In this document: positions 15,995 to 23,155 of the stretch, one piece after another
How the letters are laid out: each line of letters starts with the position of its first letter
Numbering within the stretch: position 1 is the stretch's first letter
Assembly (NCBI GenBank): GCA_028875185.1
Contig: JAPPFH010000024.1
Span: forward strand, 1 to 44,669
Source of the DNA: Chloroflexota bacterium
Lineage (GTDB): Bacteria > Chloroflexota > Anaerolineae > Aggregatilineales > Phototrophicaceae
Direction of reading: 5' to 3'
DNA length: 44,669 bases
Made by a program: the position numbers and the translations under genes
Notes under the pieces: model-generated
What the model was told of the DNA's origin: nothing
Database searches by the model: none
Seen by the model: only the letters and a program-made list of their open reading frames with translations

Positions 15995-16768
15995 CTAAAC
16001 CGCCGGCCAAGGCCGATTCGGTCCGGTGCCCGGCTGCGGGAAAAGGCGCTCATTTAGCAGGCGATCGACGCGGTATTCGAGCATGCGCATCTCAATCGGC
16101 GAGAGCAGTTCGGTCATGCCGCGGGTATAGGCGTCGTCCGCATCTCCCAGCCGCCCGCAGAGTTGGCGCAGGTCAGCGAGGATCGCCGGCGGAATCGGCA
16201 TGCCAGCGAAATCCCAGATCACCGTGCGCAGCTTCTCGCTGGCGTGGAAGGTCAAGCCGTGGTCGATGCCCCAAAGCCGCCCGTCTTCATCAACGAGGCA
16301 GTGGCCGCCTTTGCGGTCGGCATTGTTGGCGATGGCGTCAAAGATAGCCATGCGCTCCAGCTGGGGCAGCAGCTCGGGCTTGTCGAAGGTGTAATAATGT
16401 TCCGCCGGATCGTGATCGATGTAGAGCTGCACGGAGCCGATGCCGCGGGTGCCGGCGCGCAGCAAGGTCGGCGGCACCATATTCCAGCCCAGCGCTTTCG
16501 CGGTCAGGAAGGCGGCGGTTTCGCGGTTGCAGAGCGTGCCATCGGGGAAATCCCAAAGCGGGCGCTCGCCGCCGCGCGGTTTGTAAATCGCCAGCAGCCG
16601 CGAGTCTTGGCGCAGTAGATTGACCAGAAACGTGTAGTTGGAGCCCCAGCGCATCAAGCCAACTTCTTCGTCCATTTCGCCATATTCGAGCACGGCGATG
16701 GCGTCGTCCAAGGGGATGCAAACTGGTTCATCGAGGGCGCGGGCGGTATAGACGCGGGTGTCGCTCAT
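15995..16768 (-). CDS. SCO1664 family protein (PI3/4-kinase-like fold)
   Basis: The protein has 257 residues. Kinase-like features are LLAIYKPRGGERPLWDFPDGTLCNRETAAFLTAKALGW (nucleotide-binding lobe) and DAIANNADRKGGHCLVDEDGRLWGIDHGLTF (an N-x-D-R-K-x-x-H catalytic loop and a following G-I-D-H metal motif). These match the SCO1664 family, distantly related to phosphatidylinositol kinases; its reaction is not known. The ATG at 16768 is chosen over an open frame reaching 16846. In Actinobacteria this gene sits with the DUF3090 and MSMEG_4193-type phosphatase genes, and here the same three lie on one strand but are split by two Uma2 genes. Predicted cytoplasmic. Confidence 0.88.
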   Translation of the reverse strand: MSDTRVYTARALDEPVCIPLDDAIAVLEYGEMDEEVGLMRWGSNYTFLVNLLRQDSRLLAIYKPRGGERPLWDFPDGTLCNRETAAFLTAKALGWNMVPPTLLRAGTRGIGSVQLYIDHDPAEHYYTFDKPELLPQLERMAIFDAIANNADRKGGHCLVDEDGRLWGIDHGLTFHASEKLRTVIWDFAGMPIPPAILADLRQLCGRLGDADDAYTRGMTELLSPIEMRMLEYRVDRLLNERLFPQPGTGPNRPWPAV

Positions 16769-16852
16769 GAAGGCAATTTCGGCTATTGAGGACGCTGCGA
16801 TTATTGTAGCTTGCGGAGAATGGTCAACGCAACCGGGCGGCGGCAAGGGGCA

Positions 16853-17419
16853 TTAGCTGTCTAGCTTCACGCCGCGATAGAGTTGCGACAGGGCAATTGC
16901 GCAGCCGAGCGGCGCCAGTTCAATCTCGTCAGCCGGATCGGTGAATTGCCGCAAATGCCAGCCGCTCTCGCTGCGCGTGTACCACTTGGCGAATACGCGC
17001 TTCTGGTCGAGGATGAGATAGCCCTGTATGCTGGGCACGGCGCCGTAGAGCTCGACCTTGTTCACGTGGTCACGCTCGATAGACGAAGGCGATGTCACTT
17101 CGACCACGACCGTAGGGTTCAGCAGAATGACCTCATTGTCGTCGGCGTAGGCCGGCTCGCCACAGACCACGCTCGCATCGGGATACAGATATTTGGTTTC
17201 ATCGATTTGGACGCGCATCTGGCTGGCAAGCACGGTGCAGTCCAGATCGTCGACTGCGCTAAGAAGCGCTCCAATTGCGCGAGCTACGATCGAGTTGTGA
17301 GGTAGACTTCCACCGGGCATGGGTATGAGATCTCCGTCGATGAACTCGTGCTGTATTTCACTCGCCTCGTCTATCGCCAGGTACTCTTCAACTGTCATCT
17401 GGCCGATTTGTACTGCCAT
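16853..17419 (-). CDS. Uma2 family (DUF820) predicted endonuclease, copy 1
   Basis: The protein has 188 residues. Uma2 proteins have a PD-(D/E)XK nuclease-like fold; the biological role is unclear. Visible elements are the N-terminal MTVEEYLAIDEASEIQHEFIDGDLIPMPGG, the core YLYPDASVVCGEP...VILLNPTVVVEVTSPSS (an Asp, then E-V-x-S) and the helix VELYGAVPSIQGYLILDQ. The ATG has GGTAGGACC immediately upstream, the same ribosome site as in copy 2. It is the downstream member of a tandem pair; the gap to copy 2 is 35 bases. It ends 84 bases ahead of the SCO1664-type start. Confidence 0.9.
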   Translation of the reverse strand: MAVQIGQMTVEEYLAIDEASEIQHEFIDGDLIPMPGGSLPHNSIVARAIGALLSAVDDLDCTVLASQMRVQIDETKYLYPDASVVCGEPAYADDNEVILLNPTVVVEVTSPSSIERDHVNKVELYGAVPSIQGYLILDQKRVFAKWYTRSESGWHLRQFTDPADEIELAPLGCAIALSQLYRGVKLDS

Positions 17420-17454
17420 GGTCCTACCTCCCTGCGCTTAACCCGGTTTGGATC

Positions 17455-18021
17455 CTAAGCTTGCAGCGTCACGCCGCGATAGAGTTGCGACAGGGCGAGT
17501 GTGCAGCCGAGCGGTTCCAGTTCGATCTCGTCAGCCGGATCGGTGAATTGCCGCAGATGCCAGCCGCTCTCGCTGCGCGTGTACCACTTGGCGAATACGC
17601 GCTTCTGGTCGAGGATGAGATAGCCCTGAATGCTGGGCACGGCGCCGTAAAGCTCAACTTTGCGCACGCGGTCACGCTCGATAGACGAGGGCGAGGTCAC
17701 TTCGACAACGACCGTAGGGTTCAGCAGAATGACCTCATTGTCGTCGGCATAAGCCGGCTCGCCACAGACGACGCTCGCATCGGGATACAGGTACTTGAAG
17801 TCGTCTACTTGGACGCGCATTTGACTGGCAAACACTGTGCGCCCACGTCCAGCCACGGCATTTCCAATCGCGATGATCGCATTTGCGACAATCGAGTTAT
17901 GAGGTCCGCTTCCTCCGGGCATGGGTATGAGATCTCCGTCGATGAACTCGTGCTGGATTTCGCTCGCATCGTCAAATGACAGATACTCTTCGACCGTCAT
18001 TTGGCGGATCTGTACTGCCAT
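17455..18021 (-). CDS. Uma2 family (DUF820) predicted endonuclease, copy 2
   Basis: The protein has 188 residues, the same length as copy 1. The first ~38 residues and the last ~105 are nearly identical to copy 1, including the PDASVV...VVEVTSPSS nuclease-like core. Residues about 40-72 (IVANAIIAIGNAVAGRGRTVFASQMRVQVDDFKY here) differ much more. The same GGTAGGACC ribosome site precedes the ATG. Recent tandem duplication with divergence limited to one block is the simplest reading. It lies 49 bases downstream of DUF3090, within the SCO1664/DUF3090/phosphatase cluster. Confidence 0.9.
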   Translation of the reverse strand: MAVQIRQMTVEEYLSFDDASEIQHEFIDGDLIPMPGGSGPHNSIVANAIIAIGNAVAGRGRTVFASQMRVQVDDFKYLYPDASVVCGEPAYADDNEVILLNPTVVVEVTSPSSIERDRVRKVELYGAVPSIQGYLILDQKRVFAKWYTRSESGWHLRQFTDPADEIELEPLGCTLALSQLYRGVTLQA

Positions 18022-18070
18022 GGTCCTACCTCGCTAAGCCAGCTTCTGTGTTGCGGTGACAATCTGATAA

Positions 18071-18643
18071 TCAAGCCCAATAGAATATGATACGGCCGTT
18101 TTGCTTGGCATCGGGGCGGCCCGATTTTACCGTGTCCATCGCATGCAGGCTCAGAGCGCGCATCTGCTCGCGCGAGCACCACATGCGCACGACTTGCGGC
18201 TCGCCTTCGCCGCCTTCGAAGAGGTCAAAAGCCGCCTGTTCTTGGTTTTCTTCATTATCCTCCAGATCGTCGATATCGATTTCATCGTCGATATCGCTCG
18301 GGTCTTGCGGCACAAATTCTTGGGCGACGAGGATGATCTTGTTGTCGTTCGGCTCGTAAGCCAAGCCCATCTGGGAGATGCGAAACAGTGGCTCAATCGG
18401 TTCGCGCAGCGCCATATCCAACCGGCTGAAATCAGCTTCCGTCTTGGTGTCCTGCTGCTCGTCGATATCATCGAGCAATTCGGCGATGGCGGAGGAAAGC
18501 GCGTGCGCCTGCTCCTTCTCAATTGTGAAGGAGACGAGCCGGTTGTCTTTTCCCGCCTGCAAGTGGAAGGTGCGTTGACCCTTTGGTCCGATGGTGCCGA
18601 TGGTAACAAAATCGACCGGATTGAGTTCAATTACATTTCCCAT
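18071..18643 (-). CDS. DUF3090 family protein
   Basis: The protein has 190 residues. The family has no established function. The N-terminus MGNVIELNPVDFVTIGTIGPKGQRTFHLQAG and the C-terminal GGEGEPQVVRMWCSREQMRALSLHAMDTVKSGRP...FYWA match DUF3090, with an acidic Asp/Glu-rich loop in between. The ATG at 18643 has an excellent GGAGGAC upstream and is preferred over ATG codons at 18655 and 18661. It is 60 bases downstream of the phosphatase gene and its usual neighbour in Actinobacteria. A shared process with the phosphatase and the SCO1664-type kinase-like protein is inferred from conserved neighbourhood only. Confidence 0.88.
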   Translation of the reverse strand: MGNVIELNPVDFVTIGTIGPKGQRTFHLQAGKDNRLVSFTIEKEQAHALSSAIAELLDDIDEQQDTKTEADFSRLDMALREPIEPLFRISQMGLAYEPNDNKIILVAQEFVPQDPSDIDDEIDIDDLEDNEENQEQAAFDLFEGGEGEPQVVRMWCSREQMRALSLHAMDTVKSGRPDAKQNGRIIFYWA

Positions 18644-18702
18644 ATTGTCCTCCATCCACAAGCGTCACAAGCGCAGCTTGTAGAATGAGTCTGGCAGAGC
18701 CC

Positions 18703-19356
18703 TTACTCGGCGGACCTCGCCGCGTCCTTTTCCTGACGCGCTTTCGCCAATGGCAGGAGATGAGCGACATCGTTCATGCCGATAATAAAGGGACGGCTAT
18801 GGCTCAAGCGCAATGTGCTAATTGATGCCGGCGAAATCACAATTCGCTGAAAAACATCCAGGTGCATGCCCAAGAAGTGCGCCAATGCCATCTTTATCAG
18901 ATCGGCGTGCAAAACCAGCGCGATCATCTGATCGGGATGCTGCCGCCGCAGCGCTTCTATGGCGTCCACGATGCGCGCTTGGACGCCGCGCATGGTCTCG
19001 CCATTGGGGAAACGGGCGCGCGAGGGATACTCTTGCACCACCCCCCACATCTTGCGCTGCGCCAACTCGCTAATCGCCTTGCCCTGCCAATCGCCATATT
19101 CGACTTCCGTGATTTCGGGATGCTTTTGCAGCGATACGGTCGGATGATGTTTGGCGATGGCGGCGGCGGTCTCCATCGTGCGTTCGATCGGGCTGGCGTA
19201 GATGCAGCGAAGCGGCGCCCCTGCCAGGCGCTCGCCCAGAGCCTCCGCCTGCGCCAAGCCTTCATCGTTGAGATGCACGCCCGCCATCCGACCAGCCAGT
19301 TTGCCCGTCTTAACAAAGTCATTTACCGCATGTCGGATGAGCAGAATCGTGGTCAT
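18703..19356 (-). CDS. Histidine phosphatase family protein, MSMEG_4193-type
   Basis: The protein has 217 residues. It has the phosphoglycerate-mutase-like catalytic start LLIRHAVND (RH motif), followed by GVHLNDEGLAQAEALGERL, YASPIERTMETA, an Glu in EVEYGDWQGK, and the second catalytic His in VLHADLIKM. The members' substrate is not known. The ATG at 19356, just before the catalytic strand, is preferred to an open frame reaching 19401. It is the first gene of a minus-strand run with DUF3090, two Uma2 genes and the SCO1664-type gene. Confidence 0.9.
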   Translation of the reverse strand: MTTILLIRHAVNDFVKTGKLAGRMAGVHLNDEGLAQAEALGERLAGAPLRCIYASPIERTMETAAAIAKHHPTVSLQKHPEITEVEYGDWQGKAISELAQRKMWGVVQEYPSRARFPNGETMRGVQARIVDAIEALRRQHPDQMIALVLHADLIKMALAHFLGMHLDVFQRIVISPASISTLRLSHSRPFIIGMNDVAHLLPLAKARQEKDAARSAE

Positions 19357-19683
19357 AAGCGTCTGTCTGTTTGGGCAATGGATTGCGCCAAATGATAACA
19401 TATTCTGGATTGTCTGGGCTAGTCAACTTGCATAGTGGGCGCGGCGAACATCTTGGATGCCACAATCCAACCCCTCCCCGAAGCATCAGGGCGCTCGTAG
19501 AGACCTCCCCGCCGAAGGGGAGCCATTTTGGCGGAGCCGGTCTACCACAGAACAGCCTAAGCCTATCCAGATTCTCTGTCTCCACAGCGAGGCATGCTTG
19601 CAGTGTGGATGATCCGATTCTTGCGCATCGGTCGAGCATCGCGTGTAGATAAGGCATACCCACAATTCTGGGGAGATCAGCGC
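19357..19683. other. Divergent intergenic region with GC-rich hairpins
   Basis: No gene supported. It contains a C-rich stretch (about 19467-19480) and a hairpin CTCCCC/GGGGAG (about 19505-19522), resembling other repeat debris in the window. Promoters for both the phosphatase and the DUF692-like gene must lie here; none is clear by eye. Confidence 0.5.
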
Positions 19684-20499
19684 ATGCAATTCGCCATCAA
19701 CTATTCACCACAAGCTGAGAAACTCTGGCGGGCGGGGCGGATTCAGGTTGACTTGTTCAAGTGCCCGGATTGGCCAGATTTGGTGGCGAAGGTCGGCGCG
19801 ATGCACGATGTTTACGTGCATTGCTCGCTCATCACCTGGCGCGGCGAGCTGGACCAAGCCGACTTCGCCCAGTTGCAAGGCTGGCTGGATACAACCGAAA
19901 CGCGCGTGATCAATACGCATTTTGCGCTGGCGCAATCCGACTTTGGGGAAGGCAGCGTCACGCCGGAAATGGTGATAGACCATGCCACGCGCGTGTTGTC
20001 GCCGCTGTGTGAACGCTTCGGCGCCGATAATGTCGTCATCGAGAATCTGATTTATCCGACGCCGGCGGGCGTCTGGGAAGACATTTTGCTGCAGGAGATT
20101 GTTGATCCCGCGGTAATCAGCGATGTCGTCCGCCGTACCGGGTGTGGCTTGCTGCTGGATATCGCCCATGCAATCCGCGCTTGCGAAGGCAGCGGGCGGG
20201 AGGACGTTCATGCCTATCTAAACGCGCTGCCAATACATAACCTGCGAGAACTGCATGTCGTTGGCATATTGCCTGAGCCAGACGAACAAGGCATTCGTCA
20301 AGATCACTTCGCGCTGACCGAGGCCGACTGGGCGATGACCGAATGGGCGCTGGCGCAAATCCGGGCGGGCGCCTGGCGCGAGCCGGAAACAATGGCTTTC
20401 GAATATGGCGGCGTCGGCAACAGATTCGCTTGGCGCAGCGAGTCGGCAGTGATCGCCGCGCAAGCGCCGCGTCTTTATGAACTGGCGAAGTCGGTCTAA
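19684..20499 (+). CDS. TIM-barrel protein, probably DUF692-like (MNIO) or xylose-isomerase-like
   Basis: The protein has 271 residues. The strand order looks like a TIM barrel: MQFAINYSPQAEKL, YVHCSL, INTHFAL, VVIENLIYP, CGLLLDIAHAI, LRELHVVGI, TMAFEYGG. The His/Glu/Asp residues at strand ends (HC, TH, EN, DIAHA, ELH, FEYGG) suit metal binding and resemble DUF692 multinuclear-iron oxidative proteins, though a sugar-phosphate-isomerase-like family is also possible. The ATG at 19684 has GGGGAGAT 6 bases before the CGC preceding it; a longer frame is rejected. There is no neighbouring precursor peptide of the kind often found with MNIO enzymes. Function unknown. Confidence 0.65.
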   Translation: MQFAINYSPQAEKLWRAGRIQVDLFKCPDWPDLVAKVGAMHDVYVHCSLITWRGELDQADFAQLQGWLDTTETRVINTHFALAQSDFGEGSVTPEMVIDHATRVLSPLCERFGADNVVIENLIYPTPAGVWEDILLQEIVDPAVISDVVRRTGCGLLLDIAHAIRACEGSGREDVHAYLNALPIHNLRELHVVGILPEPDEQGIRQDHFALTEADWAMTEWALAQIRAGAWREPETMAFEYGGVGNRFAWRSESAVIAAQAPRLYELAKSV

Positions 20500-20564
20500 G
20501 CTTCTTGCGCTATGGTCGTAAAAGGGGCGGGCCGGCGGCTCGCCAGTACAACATGGGCAAATTT

Positions 20565-20588
20565 GAGGGCGACACAAGTGTCGCCCTC
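20565..20588. repeat. Perfect palindrome of the GGGCGAC repeat family
   Basis: GAGGGCGACAC (20565-20575) and GTGTCGCCCTC (20578-20588) are exact inverse copies around AA. There is no T-run after it, so it is not a standard terminator. It lies 66 bases past the stop of the DUF692-like gene. Confidence 0.8.
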
Positions 20589-20713
20589 TATCAGCGGTCT
20601 TCTGGGGTCTAATGCTCTGGCGGTCAAAAACTCGCTATGGCATTGCCGGCTCATTAGTGATAAAGTTGTCGCGCAACGTGGTACAAGGAAGACATGAGCG
20701 TCTTTTCCACATT

Positions 20714-20817
20714 GGTGCAGTGGGAATGCACCCATCAGTCCCCAAGAGCGAAAGACCCGCGGCGAAACGTCCACACCGGTAGTGTGGTCTTGTTGGCGTT
20801 CGTTGACCGCTTCAACG
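20714..20817 (+). promoter_or_regulatory. Structured 5' leader of the cold-shock gene (three stem-loops)
   Basis: Three perfect 6-bp stems are consecutive: GGTGCA/TGCACC (20714-20732), CCACAC/GTGTGG (20771-20787) and CGTTGA/TCAACG (20801-20817). They precede the cold-shock ATG at 20869. Long structured leaders that control translation with temperature are known for cspA-type genes; that role is inferred here. Confidence 0.45.
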
Positions 20818-20868
20818 TGGCTGTGGCAAAACCCGGTTAATCGTTTCTATAGCAGGAGTAAGCGCAAG

Positions 20869-21084
20869 ATGTCAGAAGAACGTTCGCAAGGTACTGTCAA
20901 GTGGTTCAACGCCGAGAAGGGTTATGGCTTCATCTCTCAGGAAGATGGCGATGATCTGTTTGTACATTACAGCGAGATCCAGGGAACCGGTTACCGCAGC
21001 CTCGACGAGGGCGCGCGGGTTGAGTTCCTCATCACCGAGGGCCGCAAGGGCAAGCAAGCAAGCGCGGTCGCTTTGATCGACTAG
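20869..21084 (+). CDS. Cold-shock domain protein (CspA family)
   Basis: The protein has 71 residues. It is a single OB-fold cold-shock domain with both RNA-binding motifs: [13 protein letters not shown] (RNP1) and DLFVHYSEI (RNP2). It binds single-stranded RNA and DNA as an RNA chaperone in the cytoplasm. Residues 1-6 (MSEERS) precede QGTVKWF, a normal start. AGGAG stands 10 bases upstream of the ATG. Upstream frames are rejected since they would add a leader with no homology. A strong terminator follows 30 bases after the stop, so it is transcribed alone. Confidence 0.96.
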   Translation: MSEERSQGTVKWFNAEKGYGFISQEDGDDLFVHYSEIQGTGYRSLDEGARVEFLITEGRKGKQASAVALID

Positions 21085-21113
21085 TTCCGACCAACAGAGA
21101 CTGAAATACAGTG

Positions 21114-21146
21114 CCCGCCTCTCGTTTGAGGCGGGTTTGTTGTTTT
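21114..21146 (+). terminator. Rho-independent terminator of the cold-shock gene
   Basis: CCCGCCTC (21114-21121) pairs perfectly with GAGGCGGG (21128-21135) around TCGTTT, followed by TTTGTTGTTTT. Confidence 0.92.
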
Positions 21147-21302
21147 CTGGCGGAGTCTTGGCTGCGGCGGGAGGTCGGCCTCTGTCCGGTCCCTTTCGTT
21201 GTCTCGGATCCCATTCTTCGATATTCCCCAATGCAGTAGGGCGTTTCGCTGAAACGCCCGTCATTTAGGGCAACTCGTTCAACTGGCGTCTCGGCGCCGC
21301 GC

Positions 21303-21360
21303 GTAGGTCGCGTAGACACTGCGCTACGGCAAGGGGGGCGGGACACGTAGACATAGACCT
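21303..21360. repeat. Degraded GCGTAGACAC repeat copy
   Basis: Two imprecise copies of the GCGTAGACAC core (near 21309 and 21345) lie beside GGGGGGCGGG. They match the core of the elements at 6861, 11289, 15879 and 41597. Confidence 0.5.
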
Positions 21361-21413
21361 TCGGGGGATGGGGGCGGCAATGCACGCCCATCCACGAGCG
21401 GGCAACCCTGCAG

Positions 21414-23072
21414 CTAGTTCTCAACCGTGAGCGTGCCGAGTGGCAGGCGGGCGTCGACGAATGGCGTGCCATCGGCGTGGCTGGCTGGCAACCGTTCCTG
21501 GTCGGCAACCCGGTATAGACCGGTAAAAACGGCATAGCGTCCCGGCGCTAAAGTCTCACTCAGCGGCACTTTCCAAGTTTCGGTCTCAACGAGTCCCCCG
21601 TACCAGAGGCGGGTGGGCAAGCGCGCGCCCAGCGGTTGCGCGTCCCAGACCCACCATTCCCCCGTCTCTTCATGGAAAAAGTGCAAGAATTGAACATACT
21701 CCGCGCCATCGGCGGCGGCGGCGCGCCAGGTGAAGGGAACGGCTAAGGCGTCTCCGGCTCGGGCGCGCGCTGGCATGTCGACGGGATCCAGAGCGAATCC
21801 GTTGGCGAATCGCGCGTAGACTTCCCCGGGCGCGGTGGAGGCGGCCGCCGCCAGCACCAAATCACCCAAGACGACCTGCGTCTCCGAGAGCAAGCGGCGG
21901 TCGCTGGAGCGGACCGCTTGAAGCGCAAACTCGGCGTCTTCATCGCGCCAAATGGTGAGAACAGCAAGATAGGCATGATTGTCCGCCACATCGGTCGCGA
22001 TATCCAGCTCCGCCCACTGCGTATGCACTGGGACATATCCAGGCCCCAAGTAGAATCGCCATTGCTCGGTGAGACGCCGGTCCACACTGGCGACAGACCG
22101 TTCGCTTGCTGGATCAATCAGGCGAACAGAATAACCAAGCTGATGGAAATCGGATTCGGGAACAGACAGGAAGAGTTGGACGGCGACCTCGCGGTCACGG
22201 CTGGACAGGCGGTACGCGTGCAATTGCGCGCCGGATTCGAATACGACGGCCGCGCTCTTCGCTCCGGTCTGTTCACTAATGGGCTTTATGTTGGCGGTTT
22301 GCGTAAAGAGCAAAATGAAAACGGGCGGCAAAACAAATAGCGGCAAGCGGACTCGGCGTGAGGGGGCGGGCGCGATATCGCCTAAGAACCCCAGCATGGC
22401 AACCAGCGCCACCCAGCCGCCAAGGTACTCCAATGCTTCTTCCAGCGTGCCTTTAGTGAGGCATCCTTCGAAACGTATTGTGCCGATCTGAATGTCGCAT
22501 AAGCCGTCCATCCCCTTCAAATCGACGAAGACGCCGCCCAGAAACATCATCGAAACACCGATCAACAGATAGAGCAGCCACAATCGCGCCGGCTGCGGCG
22601 AAGTCTCGATATGCGCTACCGTGATTGCCGCCAGAAAACCGCCCAAAAGCAGATATGGCAGGATCCACGCGCGCAAGCCCGGCGACTTCAGGCTATAGAA
22701 TTCCATCATGGCAAGCATCAGGAAGAGAAGGCCGAATCCCGCAATATAGACGCGCTGCCATGCTCGCCGCGTCCGCGCGAGCCAACTCGCCATCAGCGCT
22801 GCGGCGCCGACTAAGACAAGCTGCGCCGACGATACCGCTGCGGATATGCTCCACTCTTTACCAAGAGTCCACAACCATTGATCGTAATCTGAGGGCGGGT
22901 CATAAAACAGTTGCATCGCCACAAAAAATATCTGAGCCGCGAGCATGATGGCTGACAGCACCCGAAATGAACGCGGCATACGTGGCAGGAGCCATAGGAA
23001 AACGAACAGACAAATTGGCGCATAGAGCAGCAGCATCACGATTTGATTCGTCGCCGCAACATCAAACGTCAT
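21414..23072 (-). CDS. Membrane protein with about eight transmembrane helices and a large extracytoplasmic C-terminal domain
   Basis: The protein has 552 residues. I do not recognise the family. The N-terminal half has about eight hydrophobic segments (for example IVMLLLYAPICLFVFLWLL, LVLVGAAALMASWL, LPLFVLPPVFILLFTQ). The remaining ~270 residues form a soluble part with alternating beta-like strands and end in PGRYAVFTGLYRVADQERLPA...ARLPLGTLTV. That C-terminal style resembles domains at the end of some Chloroflexota membrane glycosyltransferases and O-antigen-type proteins; this is a loose impression. The ATG at 23072 has GGGAG upstream. It follows the TAL-PGI gene by 84 bases on the same strand, so they may be co-transcribed. 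Confidence 0.8.
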   Translation of the reverse strand: MTFDVAATNQIVMLLLYAPICLFVFLWLLPRMPRSFRVLSAIMLAAQIFFVAMQLFYDPPSDYDQWLWTLGKEWSISAAVSSAQLVLVGAAALMASWLARTRRAWQRVYIAGFGLLFLMLAMMEFYSLKSPGLRAWILPYLLLGGFLAAITVAHIETSPQPARLWLLYLLIGVSMMFLGGVFVDLKGMDGLCDIQIGTIRFEGCLTKGTLEEALEYLGGWVALVAMLGFLGDIAPAPSRRVRLPLFVLPPVFILLFTQTANIKPISEQTGAKSAAVVFESGAQLHAYRLSSRDREVAVQLFLSVPESDFHQLGYSVRLIDPASERSVASVDRRLTEQWRFYLGPGYVPVHTQWAELDIATDVADNHAYLAVLTIWRDEDAEFALQAVRSSDRRLLSETQVVLGDLVLAAAASTAPGEVYARFANGFALDPVDMPARARAGDALAVPFTWRAAAADGAEYVQFLHFFHEETGEWWVWDAQPLGARLPTRLWYGGLVETETWKVPLSETLAPGRYAVFTGLYRVADQERLPASHADGTPFVDARLPLGTLTVEN

Positions 23073-23155
23073 CTGGACTCCCGGTGGAATCACCAGTCAA
23101 GCGACAATTTCTCAGGAAGATTCTTGTTGCGTGCTGCTGTCAATTGACGAAGCGC

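Larger units (their letters stand above)
20500..20868. other. Intergenic region and probable cold-shock leader
   Basis: It holds a perfect GGGCGAC palindrome and three small stem-loops (both listed separately). No coding frame supported. Confidence 0.6.
21085..21413. other. Intergenic region between convergent csp and membrane-protein genes
   Basis: It contains the csp terminator and a degraded copy of the dispersed repeat (GTCGCGTAGACACTGCGC around 21308-21325, CACGTAGACATAGACC around 21344-21359), followed by a G-rich tract near 21361. No gene supported. Confidence 0.55.

Noticed and set aside
20565-20588. Terminator of the DUF692-like gene
   Set aside because: No T-run; it matches the dispersed repeat family instead.
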